Source of the DNA: Boseongicola sp. SB0662_bin_57
Lineage (GTDB): Bacteria > Pseudomonadota > Alphaproteobacteria > Rhodobacterales > Rhodobacteraceae
Assembly (NCBI GenBank): GCA_009839535.1
Contig: VXPN01000515.1
Coordinates: 1 to 22,421, forward strand
Length of the DNA stretch: 22,421 nucleotides
Reading direction: 5' to 3'
Shown piece by piece: positions 7,968 through 15,284 of the stretch (position 1 is its first letter; every line of letters begins with the position of its first letter). A program made the position numbers and the translations under genes. The notes beneath the pieces were generated by a model, which did no database searches, was not told the origin of the DNA, and was given only the letters and a program-made list of their open reading frames with translations.

Positions 7968-8070
7968 CTACATGCCGTGCCGCGTTGATGTCACGGTTTG
8001 TCTCCAATCCGCAACCACCGCAGGCAGACTCGTGCGCACCCAAAGACATCGACTGCCGATTCCCGCCTCG
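7954..8070 (-). mobile_element. TnpB (IS200/IS605 OrfB) C-terminal zinc-ribbon remnant
   Basis: The - strand frame reads SMSLGAHESACGGCGLETNR and continues DINAARHVAEH. This matches the end of TnpB/OrfB proteins: the second CxxC of the zinc ribbon followed by the RuvC-III DRDxNAAxN motif (here NRDINAARH). The first CxxC knuckle and the rest of the roughly 400-residue protein are missing, the catalytic-motif Asp is shifted to NRD, and no stop follows in frame before the neighbouring gene. It is a dead fragment. The same frame continues upstream into an IS5-type relic. Confidence 0.6.
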
Positions 8071-8240
8071 GCATCCGGTCCCGAGCATGGACCGGGTGGC
8101 GTTGAAAACTCCCCGCATGTCCAGCTCGCACCGACTTCCCATTTTCGATTGCGCCGGACGAAGCCGTTCGATCAATGCCCGCTCCTCGTCTCTCAATTCG
8201 GTTTCAAGTCTGTCCTTCGGTTGTCTATACTGCTCCTGGG
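8071..8240 (-). mobile_element. IS5-family transposase N-terminal remnant
   Basis: On the - strand the frame reads QYRQPKDRLETELRDEERAL, then IERLRPAQSKMGSRCELDMR, then GVFNATRSMLGTGC. This follows the start of IS5-family transposases (DUF4096 type): L(T/S)DEEWALIEPLLPP, then R..D.R.V.NAI.Y.L.TGC. The Trp of the usual EEWALI is changed to Arg, and the homology stops at GTGC, where TnpB-like sequence takes over. The DDE catalytic domain is absent. A nested insertion followed by deletion would explain the composite. Confidence 0.55.
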
Positions 8241-8387
8241 CGATCTCGTTCCAACCCGTGCGACCCTCCCTGCCTGGTGTAGAGGTCAGCGAGGAAATGC
8301 CACATCTGGGGGGACCGCTCAGTCTTTTGGATCAAGCTCTGGAGGGCGGGACAGCCTGCGAGCTGGATTGACGAAAATTGATCGATT

Positions 8388-8394
8388 GGGAGGA
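8388..8394 (+). promoter_or_regulatory. Ribosome-binding site deciding the TAXI binding-protein start
   Basis: GGGAGGA lies four bases before ATG 8399. It fixes that start over an in-frame TTG at 8378, and the protein then opens directly with a signal peptide. Confidence 0.75.
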
Positions 8395-8398
8395 CGTC

Positions 8399-9439
8399 AT
8401 GATCAAGAAAATCGTTGGCGCTGGACTGGCGCTTGGACTCTTGGCAGGCACGGCATCTGCACAAGCCATACTTACCGCTGAGACCGGACCACCCGGCACG
8501 GTTCCCTTCACCTCGATGACAGCGCTGGCGGAAATCGCCGCGACCGAAGGTGTGGCGAACTTTCAAATCGCTGACAGCCAGACGCTGACGAATTCCTTGC
8601 AGAACGTGGCGGAAGGCAAGACGGATGTCTCCGGTGCACCCTTGATCCTGACGTTCCTGATGTCTAGAGGCGCTGGCCCCTACGCCAAGCTGGGCGCTGA
8701 GACGGGCACCGAACTGATAGGCAATGTGCGGGCGCTCTTCACCTATAACTACGGCGGTTTCGGACTCTACGCGTACGACAGCTCAAGCGTCAAAGGCTGG
8801 AATGACGTTGCCGGGAAAACCATCCTGAACGGACCGCCACGCGGCGCCGCGCTGACGAACGACCGCGGAATCCTTCAATTGGTCAGCGGCGTTGAAGACG
8901 GCAAGGACTACAAGGGCCTCCAGGTGAACTGGGGCCAGATGGCCAAGACCATCACCGACGGGTCTGCGGACGCGATGATGCTTCCGGTCACGTTCCCGGA
9001 CACCCGCATCACACGTTCCCTGGCGGCCGGTGACATGACGCTTTGGTCCATCCCAAAGGAGATCTGGGAAGGCGAGGCGATGCAGAAGTACATCAAGAGC
9101 CCCGGGACCGCCGGCATCGTCTTTGATCTCAAGGACATCGCACCGCAAAAGGGTCTCACGATCGTCAGCGAAGACGGCATCTGGCGCAGCCCGACGACCG
9201 TGGGCGCGGAAGTCGTGCACAAGGACTTGGACGACGACACGGCCAAGGCACTGACGGCGGCGATGCTTGCGAATGTTGACACGTTCCTGACCAAGGCGCC
9301 CTTCATGGCGACGACAAACATTGGCACGGTCGGCTTCGGGCTCTGCGGTGCTGTACCGCTCAAGTACCACCCCGGGGCCGTGGCTGCCTATGAAGAGGCC
9401 GGCCTCATGGTACCAGACTGCGCAAAGCCTGATTCCTAA
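8399..9439 (+). CDS. TRAP transporter solute-binding protein, TAXI family
   Basis: The 346-residue periplasmic protein begins with a clear signal peptide: two lysines, a hydrophobic stretch and cleavage after TASA, before QAILTAE. The mature part has TAXI-family features: a GPPGTVPFTSM opening (substrate-binding loop), a DSQTLTNSLQNVAEGKTDVS segment, a VAGKTILNGPPRGAA segment and GSADAMMLPVTFPDTR. It would capture an organic acid and deliver it to the membrane component encoded 77 bases downstream. Position between the two halves of a protocatechuate pathway suggests an aromatic acid, PDC or another carboxylate as substrate, but most known TAXI ligands are small dicarboxylates, so this is inference. 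Confidence 0.9.
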   Translation: MIKKIVGAGLALGLLAGTASAQAILTAETGPPGTVPFTSMTALAEIAATEGVANFQIADSQTLTNSLQNVAEGKTDVSGAPLILTFLMSRGAGPYAKLGAETGTELIGNVRALFTYNYGGFGLYAYDSSSVKGWNDVAGKTILNGPPRGAALTNDRGILQLVSGVEDGKDYKGLQVNWGQMAKTITDGSADAMMLPVTFPDTRITRSLAAGDMTLWSIPKEIWEGEAMQKYIKSPGTAGIVFDLKDIAPQKGLTIVSEDGIWRSPTTVGAEVVHKDLDDDTAKALTAAMLANVDTFLTKAPFMATTNIGTVGFGLCGAVPLKYHPGAVAAYEEAGLMVPDCAKPDS

Positions 9440-9464
9440 GGCTCTGAGGACGCAAGTTCCCATT

Positions 9465-9489
9465 GGGGTCGCGGCAGCGTCGCGGCCCC
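9465..9489 (+). promoter_or_regulatory. Strong stem-loop between TRAP binding-protein and permease genes
   Basis: GGGGTCGCG, a seven-base loop, then CGCGGCCCC give a 9-bp stem with one G-T wobble. No T-run follows, so it is not a typical full terminator. Hairpins between the binding-protein and membrane genes of transport operons are known to attenuate read-through and stabilise the upstream message, giving excess binding protein; the position fits that role. Confidence 0.65.
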
Positions 9490-9516
9490 GGCAAGGTTGA
9501 GGGCGGGCGAGCCAAG

Positions 9517-11880
9517 ATGCCGGAAGCTGAAACCGTAACCAACAAGTCGATGAGCATCGCCAGCCGGTCGGTCTTCTGGCTTTCAGTGTTCTTCGTGGTT
9601 CTTGGCATGACCAACGCCATGCCGGGCATTCCAGGGCTTGATCAGTTGGCGACTGAAATTTCCGGCAACCCGGAACTCATAATCCGAAAATTCCCGTTCG
9701 AATTTTACTACCCGTTTGCCTTTGCAGTGATGATGCTGATCGTCGCGCTTCACCACTCGATCTGGCGGGCCTGGAAAGACAAGGGCGCTGTCCGCCGCGG
9801 GCTTGGCCTGGCGATGGATGTCGCGTTGGTTGTCATGGCGTTGACCATTTCCGTCACCTATCTGGCCGAAATCGAATCCGTTTGCATCATCGACCAGTTC
9901 ACGGGCGACCGTGCCCGGCTGATCGCGGAAAGCCTGCAGATCGAAAAGGACAACGCCGCATTGTTTGGCTTGCCAGAGCCAACGACGGTCGACGATCCGC
10001 AGTGCCTGAATACCACTGGCCCCTGGCTTGTGCTTATCATCGGGTTGGCGGTCGTCGTTTTCCTGGCCTACAACGTCAAGGTCTGGGGTCTTCCGCTGGT
10101 CCTCGTCGCCATTCTCGTGGCCACCTACACGATCGGAACCGTGCTGGTCTGGTACTTTTTCGGCGTGGACGACATCAACAAGTACCTGGTGACAAAGATC
10201 GGCGGCGAGCCGCGATTGCTGTCCGACGGCAGGCCCCGCGTCCATGACATCCTGGTCAACAACGCCTCGGGCTTGCTGGGTCGCTTCATGGACATCATCC
10301 TGAACGAGATTTTTCCGTACCTGATCCTTGGATCCCTGTTCGGCGCGTCGGCAGGCGGGAAATCGCTGATCAAGGTCGCGTTCCGCTGGACAAGAAACCT
10401 CAGTGGCGGACCTGCGCATGCGGCCATCGTTTCATCTGCCATGTTCGGGACAATCTCGGGCGGACCGATCGTGAATGTCCTTTCGACCGGCGTGCTTACT
10501 ATCCCGATGATGATCAAGAGAGGCTTTTCAAGAGTCTTCGCCGGCGGGATGGAGGCGGCCGCCTCCTCGGGCGGGTCGATCATGCCGCCGGTCATGGGCG
10601 TTGCGGCATTCATTTTGGCGGCCCTGACCGGCGTTCCGTACAGCGAGGTGATCATTGCCGCAGCCTTGCCTGCGGTTGCCTATTTCCTGTGCCTGTTCCT
10701 TTCTGTCGTGTTTCAGGCACGCAAGCAGAAAATCAGGCCGATCGGTGAATTGACCGAAGACATGCACATGGACCGCCAGGATGTTCTGAACCTGGTGATG
10801 ATCTTCCTGCCGATCCTCATCATTCTGGTGCTCTTGCTGACCAGCAAGGAAAACGTCGGTTGCGGCATCCTTGGCGGTCTCCTGGGCGCCGAGCGCGTCT
10901 TCATCGAAGGCGGCGGGTGCCGCGTTGAAAGCCTGTCATGGTTTCTCAGGCTCGTCCAAAACGCCGCCGGAGACGCAGGCAGTGCGGGCTGGTGGGCCGT
11001 GATCGTGCTGTGCTTCGCGCTGTTCCTGGATCCGGAGATGCGTGCAAATCCGGCAAGGCTGCTGCATTCCTTTGCCGAGGCGGGGACCTTGATCGCGACC
11101 CTTTACCTGATGTTCCTTGCCGTCTCGATCATTGACTTTTGCCTGAAGTTCACTGGCATGCCGTTCTTCATCTCGCTGGATGTGTTGCAATGGCTCCAAG
11201 GCCTGAACCTTGGCGCGGACGGCTCGGTCCTGTTCCAGTTCGCGGCACTCGTCGCGACCATGTTGCTCGCGGTTCTTCTAGGCATGGGGATGCCGGCTGT
11301 TCCGGCCTACATAAACGTCGCCTTGTTGATGGGGCCCGTGCTTGCGGGCCTGGGAATATCGGTCTTCTCGGCGCATATGTTCATCTTCTATTTCGCGGTT
11401 GCCTCTGCGATCACGCCGCCGGTGGCACTCGCAGCCTTCGCGGCGGCGACAATCACCAAGGCCGAGCCGATGGCGACCGGCTTTGCTGCCGTCCGTGTCG
11501 GGATCGTGATGTTCGTGATCCCGTTTGTCTTCGCACTCTATCCAGAAATCCTGCTGATCGAGGCGGCAGTGATCGATCCGGGCGCAAGCGTTGGCAGCGA
11601 ATTGAGGTTCCTGCCCGGATACACTGGCGAGGTGCAATGGGGTGCGCTGGGCTGGCTGCTGCTGCGCATACTGCTCGCCCTTTTCCTGCTGGCGAGCGCT
11701 TTGGCGCGTTTTGATCTTGCATCACTGCCCATTTGGGACGTCGCCATCCGGCTGGCACTGGCCTTCCTGGTTCTGACAAAGGACCCGATCGTCTACGGCG
11801 CGGCGGTTGTGGTGGCCGCTGCATGGCTGGCCCTGCATTTCGCCAGAAACCGACACACAGGTACCGAACGCGGCGCATAG
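9517..11880 (+). CDS. TRAP transporter fused permease (DctQM type), TAXI class
   Basis: This is a 787-residue inner-membrane protein with many hydrophobic segments. The N-terminal third (to about residue 230) looks like the small DctQ part plus a linker; the rest is the DctM transport domain, usual for TAXI systems. DctM signatures are clear: FGTISGGPIVNVLSTGVLTI, then GGMEAAASSGGSIMPPVMG, and later LGMGMPAVPAYINVALLMGP and AITPPVALAAFAAATI. TRAP permeases use a sodium gradient to import the acid handed over by the binding protein. ATG 9517 is preferred to an upstream TTG at 9463, because the intergenic hairpin would lie inside the longer version. The length is at the high end for the family. 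Confidence 0.9.
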   Translation: MPEAETVTNKSMSIASRSVFWLSVFFVVLGMTNAMPGIPGLDQLATEISGNPELIIRKFPFEFYYPFAFAVMMLIVALHHSIWRAWKDKGAVRRGLGLAMDVALVVMALTISVTYLAEIESVCIIDQFTGDRARLIAESLQIEKDNAALFGLPEPTTVDDPQCLNTTGPWLVLIIGLAVVVFLAYNVKVWGLPLVLVAILVATYTIGTVLVWYFFGVDDINKYLVTKIGGEPRLLSDGRPRVHDILVNNASGLLGRFMDIILNEIFPYLILGSLFGASAGGKSLIKVAFRWTRNLSGGPAHAAIVSSAMFGTISGGPIVNVLSTGVLTIPMMIKRGFSRVFAGGMEAAASSGGSIMPPVMGVAAFILAALTGVPYSEVIIAAALPAVAYFLCLFLSVVFQARKQKIRPIGELTEDMHMDRQDVLNLVMIFLPILIILVLLLTSKENVGCGILGGLLGAERVFIEGGGCRVESLSWFLRLVQNAAGDAGSAGWWAVIVLCFALFLDPEMRANPARLLHSFAEAGTLIATLYLMFLAVSIIDFCLKFTGMPFFISLDVLQWLQGLNLGADGSVLFQFAALVATMLLAVLLGMGMPAVPAYINVALLMGPVLAGLGISVFSAHMFIFYFAVASAITPPVALAAFAAATITKAEPMATGFAAVRVGIVMFVIPFVFALYPEILLIEAAVIDPGASVGSELRFLPGYTGEVQWGALGWLLLRILLALFLLASALARFDLASLPIWDVAIRLALAFLVLTKDPIVYGAAVVVAAAWLALHFARNRHTGTERGA

Positions 11881-11882
11881 TC

Positions 11883-11894
11883 CACGCATGCGTG
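11883..11894. other. 12-bp perfect palindrome after the permease stop
   Basis: CACGCATGCGTG starts two bases after the stop codon of the TRAP permease. It could be a protein-binding site or chance; without a loop it is not a terminator. Confidence 0.25.
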
Positions 11895-12039
11895 AGACGA
11901 GGGAACAACCTTGGGGACAGCCGCGTTGGGTCCCGCAGCAGTGGGGTCTGAAAATGGAATCAGCCCTGCAAGCAGGACGTGCGGTGTTGCCGAGGAACGC
12001 GGAGACGGCAGGGACTGCCGTGCTTGCTGCGGAAACAGG

Positions 12040-12494
12040 CCACGGCAGCGCGTTCCGGTTGCAGCCGCTCATGCATTGGTCTCGATATTGGCCGTGCTTC
12101 TCGTCTGGGCGGACCGCGTGCGGCAACGGGCACCTGCTCCGGGAGCGGAGTGCGCCGGTCAACCGCGATTCAGGGTCACGGCGGACGGCGTCCCTGTCTG
12201 TCGAAGGCAACGACGAACGCATCAATATCGGGTCGATCCAGCGGCACGACATCGACATTCCCCTGCATCCCTTGGCGGCCTCCGGCGATGTCGAAGAGAC
12301 AGTTTCCAGCCTTGAGAGGGACTTCTGGAACCACTTTGGCATGGACGCCGGTTGGAGGAGTCGGAAGCCGCTGGTCATCGTGCAAGTGGGACCGCTGGCC
12401 ATTCCTTCCGGCACCTTCCCTTGACACCGGGCGCGGAATCCAGCACATGGCAGCCGTCCTGAGCGGCTATCGCACGGTCCATCTGGCGCCATGA
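12040..12494 (+). pseudogene. Frameshifted gene of unknown function, coupled to the following membrane-protein gene
   Basis: Protein-like sequence passes through three frames. First comes a hydrophobic segment HALVSILAVLLVWADRVRQR (about 12068-12127) and FRVTADGVPV. At about 12195 it shifts to a frame with good codon use (SVEGNDERINIGSIQRHDID ... LERDFWNHFGMDAG ... KPLVIVQVGPLAIPSG, ending at TGA 12422-12424). The last part is a third frame ending SGYRTVHLAP, with its TGA overlapping the ATG at 12491. The ATGA overlap is typical of an operon partner, which supports the idea that a gene once stood here. I do not recognise the family. A membrane anchor followed by a soluble domain is all that can be inferred; two sequencing errors are a possible alternative. 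Confidence 0.35.
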
Positions 12495-13564
12495 ACAAGA
12501 CATTCGACGACTCAGGCGCTGACCACGCCGTTCGCAAGGACGTCGAGGCGGCATTGAACGCAGGGATCCTGACTGAGCTGCAGGCGTCGCGGTTCCTCGC
12601 TCTCATCGCCGACCGGAACGCGGCGGTGGGTGACGAGCCCTTCACCGTCTTCCGGGGCATGAACGAGGTATTCATCATCGCCGGACTGATGATCCTGTCC
12701 ATCGGTTGGTGGTTTTGCGTCGACACCCTGTCCGCCGGCCCGAACTACCAGGAGGCGGTCTACTGGGCCTGTGCCGCCGCCCTCCTGCCCCTGCTGCTCC
12801 TGTCGGAGTACTTCATCCGCCGCCGCCGCATGGTCGGCCCGGCAATCGCGCTGGCAGTGCTTTTCGTGGTCAACGCGCTGATCGGCACCCAGTTCTTCCT
12901 GGAACGCGACACCTCCACGGCATTCGAAAGTCTCGAAAGCCTGCCTGCGACGTTTCTCCTTTCCGGCGGCGCCCTGTGCCTTTGGTGGCTGCGCTACCGG
13001 GTCCCTTTCGCCATGGCGCCGATCTCATTGGCGGCTGTCGCGGCGACCTTGGTGTTTGCGGCCGACAGCGTCGGGACGCCAACGAGCTTTCTGGACATCT
13101 TCCGGTTCTCCGCCACAGGTCCGTTCGCCTGGATAACCTTGGCGGCCGGACTGGTTGCGCTGTCGGTTGCGCTCGCGTTCGATGCCAGTGACCCGCACAG
13201 GGTGACGCGTCGGGCCGCGCATGGGTTCTGGCTGCACATCGTTGCCGCTCCCGCGATCGTCAACACCGTCGCCCTTTCCCTGCTTGATGCCGGCCACCCC
13301 GCAGCGCTGTTCCCGGTCCTGGCGCTATTCGCCGCCATTGCGGTGATCATCGACCGCAGGTCGTTCCTGCTGGCTTCCTGCCTTCACGTCGTCGCTTTGG
13401 CCAATGCCGTCGCCGGGGGCAATGGGGAGTGGATTGCGATTCTGGGCCTGGGCGTCGTCCTGCTGGCGCTGGGTTCCTTCTGGACGCAGGTGAGGCGCTG
13501 GCTGGTTGGGATCCTGCCCGCCTGGTTCCCGAGGCATGTCCTGCCGCCCGCCCACCCAGGCTGA
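12491..13564 (+). CDS. Multi-pass inner-membrane protein, DUF2157-like
   Basis: The 357-residue protein has a short soluble N-terminus (about 60 residues, with LNAGILTELQASRFLALIA resembling the DUF2157 leader) followed by about nine or ten membrane spans, for example EVFIIAGLMILSIGWWF, ALLPLLLLSEYFI, AIALAVLFVVNALIGTQFFL and ITLAAGLVALSVALAF, and a short cytoplasmic tail ending PAWFPRHVLPPAHPG. No catalytic motif is visible. There is no good ribosome-binding site; the start overlaps the stop of a degraded upstream frame, so translation may once have been coupled. Function is unknown; DUF2157-family proteins are uncharacterised, and the match is my impression from layout. Confidence 0.75.
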   Translation: MNKTFDDSGADHAVRKDVEAALNAGILTELQASRFLALIADRNAAVGDEPFTVFRGMNEVFIIAGLMILSIGWWFCVDTLSAGPNYQEAVYWACAAALLPLLLLSEYFIRRRRMVGPAIALAVLFVVNALIGTQFFLERDTSTAFESLESLPATFLLSGGALCLWWLRYRVPFAMAPISLAAVAATLVFAADSVGTPTSFLDIFRFSATGPFAWITLAAGLVALSVALAFDASDPHRVTRRAAHGFWLHIVAAPAIVNTVALSLLDAGHPAALFPVLALFAAIAVIIDRRSFLLASCLHVVALANAVAGGNGEWIAILGLGVVLLALGSFWTQVRRWLVGILPAWFPRHVLPPAHPG

Positions 13565-13633
13565 CGATCGGCAACCCTGATGTCCCGCACTGCCACGCGC
13601 GGGCAGTCACATGCGGTCCGTCCCCATTGCCCG

Positions 13634-13753
13634 TCAATCCGAGCGCGGCATCCTCCGGATTTCCACCTGCAGCATGGGCGGCAACCGACGTCCCGAAGCG
13701 ACGTCCGGGAAGTCAACACCCAGCCGGTCCAGTTCCTCTCTGGCAATGGTCAT
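13634..13753 (-). pseudogene. HigA-like antitoxin remnant (N-terminal 39 residues)
   Basis: A 39-residue frame with a CAGGAG site upstream reads MTIAREELDRLGVDFPDVAS, then GRRLPPMLQVEIRRMP. HigA antitoxins often begin this way, with SDVA.G.RL.PVHPGE.LREEFL leading into an HTH domain. Here the PVHPGE motif is altered and the frame ends where the HTH should begin; no continuation was found in other frames. It follows the HigB-like frame by two bases, the normal higBA order. Confidence 0.45.
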
Positions 13754-13755
13754 GT

Positions 13756-13962
13756 TCAATTCGGCTCCTGATGACGATCCACGATGTCGGCATCCCAGGC
13801 ATTGGCGTCGCGTCTGACGAAGCGGATGCGCCATTGATCGCAGACGCGAACGCTGTGCTGCCCGGCTGGGCACCCGAGCGACTCCGAGGACATGCCAAAT
13901 GCCTGAAGCCGGGTGCTGGAGCGATCAATCCTCAACTCCAACGGTTCACTGTCCCCCCGCAC
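13756..13962 (-). pseudogene. HigB-like (RelE superfamily) toxin remnant, C-terminal part
   Basis: The last 40 residues of this frame, GQHSVRVCDQWRIRFVRRDA then WDADIVDRHQ, match the C-terminal half of HigB killer proteins (G.HSIR.NDQWRI.F.W.....V.IVDYH), including the QWR core. Upstream, RLQAFGMSSESLGCPA aligns loosely to the RLEALKGDRAG segment with an insertion. The N-terminal half, with the first strands and helices, is not present in any frame. With the adjacent HigA-like fragment this is a dead toxin-antitoxin module. Confidence 0.55.
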
Positions 13963-14073
13963 ACGGCCAGACCGTCTCTCTGGCCACCTTTCTTTCGTGC
14001 TGTCAGGATCGCCTGCCGGTTTGGGTTCAGATCCAGGCAGGGCGGTCCGGCCATCGTCAAATGCTGGCCGGGA

Positions 14074-14616
14074 TCAGGTTTCGTTCCGCATCCAGGACAC
14101 GGCCTGGTGACTGACCTTCATCGGAAGCACGGGACCCCATCGGGTTGCTTGTGGTGCGCCGAATTCACTGAAACCCGCTCGCCTGTATGCCGCGATTGCG
14201 CGCGCATTTTCTGGGTGCGGATCGGTCGCGACCACAGGGGCTCCTTCCTCAAAGAGAGTCCTCAGCCGTTCGGCGATGAACGCGGAGCCATGCCCTTTCT
14301 CGATCATGTCCGGCTCGCCAATGAACTGGTCGATACCACGGGACCACTTTGGAAGGCCGAAGAAGTGATGATCTTCCCAGCCATGGACCGTGTAGTCTTG
14401 CATGTAGGCGAAGGGGCGTCCGGAAATTGAGACAATCCATCGCGCAACGCGAGGATCTGCCAGTTCCTCTTCATCGCTGGGCTCATCTGAATCCCACCAC
14501 TCGCGGACGTGTGGTCGTGATTGCCATTCCAGCAGCAGATCGAGATCAGCTGTTTCCGCCTTCCGAAAGGTGTATTGGCCACTCGTTGGGCAGTGCGTCA
14601 AGTCATGAACGGACAA
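14074..14616 (-). CDS. GNAT acetyltransferase, aminoglycoside 6'-N-acetyltransferase-like
   Basis: The product (about 180 residues with the start assumed here) has the layout of AAC(6')-type GNAT enzymes: an opening YTFRKAETADLDLLLEWQ, then PHVREWWD, a central GRPFAYMQDYTVHGWEDH, GIDQFIGEPDMIEKGHGSAF (acetyl-CoA loop, in place of the usual R/QxxGxG/A) and NARAIAAYRRAGFSEFG near the end. It would transfer acetyl from acetyl-CoA to an amino group; whether the acceptor is an aminoglycoside cannot be told. No ATG lies close before the domain: TTG at 14616 gives the expected length, TTG 14601 is possible, and an ATG at 14751 would add 45 unlikely residues. It stands alone among relics, which suggests acquisition by transfer. 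Confidence 0.75.
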   Translation of the reverse strand: MSVHDLTHCPTSGQYTFRKAETADLDLLLEWQSRPHVREWWDSDEPSDEEELADPRVARWIVSISGRPFAYMQDYTVHGWEDHHFFGLPKWSRGIDQFIGEPDMIEKGHGSAFIAERLRTLFEEGAPVVATDPHPENARAIAAYRRAGFSEFGAPQATRWGPVLPMKVSHQAVSWMRNET

Positions 14617-14763
14617 GGTCTTTTGCCTTAAGGCTCTTTCGCGGCAGGAACCAAGGAACCCTGTGACTTTCGCACAAGGTTCGTGGCTTTGCCCACCGTT
14701 TCGACATTTTTGTTTGCCTGATTCAGGAACCTTGGCATCTTGCCGGAACACGCAGCTTGGCCA

Positions 14764-15150
14764 TCATTTCGTGTCGTCTGCCGATGTCGTGCCTTGAGGG
14801 CGCGGCAAGGACAGGAAGGCGCCAACGCCTTCACCGAGAACGGTCTGGGGCAGAACCCGTCCCACCTCTTCGCGCGCACGAGGTCGACATAGAGCGTGCT
14901 GCGGCCCAACCGCTCGTTGATCAGCCGGATGGCGTGGGCTTCCGCCTGTGCCTCCGTGAGCACGCGGTACGCTTCGGCGTCGGCCTCCAGGCGCTTGGCC
15001 TCCGCGTTCGTCTCGGCCGAATTGACGGCCTGCTGCGCGATCAGCAGCTGCTGGTCGAGCTTGTGCTTCTCCATTTTGGCGGCGAGACCCCCATCTGGAC
15101 TGCAACGACGCCGCCTGCCCCCGCTTGCCCATTTGTCCTTTGGCATGGCA
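14764..15150 (-). pseudogene. SPFH/Band 7 (stomatin/prohibitin-like) C-terminal remnant, two frameshifts
   Basis: On the - strand the longest piece reads KMEKHKLDQQLLIAQQAVNS, then an Ala/Glu-rich helix (EAKRLEADAEAYRVLTEAQA) and INERLGRSTLYVDLVRAKRWDG, the typical C-terminal coiled-coil part of SPFH proteins. At about 14855 the sense continues in another frame as VLPQTVLGEGVGAFLSLPRP and stops at 14764. At the upstream end VVAVQMGVS is in a third frame just before AAKMEKH. The SPFH domain proper is missing. Decay is more likely than sequencing error, because the N-terminal half is also gone. Confidence 0.6.
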
Positions 15151-15284
15151 GCAGGTCATATGGACGAAATTCTGGCGCTGGCAAAGACGGCGTTCAGGAA
15201 GGCAGCGACGAAGCGACCAAGGGTCACACGAGTGCCGCGCTGGCAGTCAACGCGTTTCGATCCCTCACGGGCTCAGCTGAATGA
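15145..15284 (+). pseudogene. Possible 3' end of an unidentified gene, frameshifted
   Basis: The + strand reads MDEILALAKTAFR from 15160, then after a shift near 15200 GSDEATKGHTSAALAVNAFR and SLTGSAE, ending at TGA 15282-15284, overlapping the 3' end of ligC on the other strand. Codon use and helix-like composition look genuine on both sides of the shift. I cannot name the family. Confidence 0.25.

Noticed and set aside
9463..9516. TTG start 18 codons upstream of the TRAP permease start
   Set aside because: It would put the intergenic hairpin inside the coding region, and the added residues are basic and unlike the family start.
11722..12726. - strand open frame of 334 codons after the TRAP permease
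   Set aside because: Runs antisense into two genes and is rich in Ser/Arg/Cys; the protein-like signal in this stretch is on the + strand.
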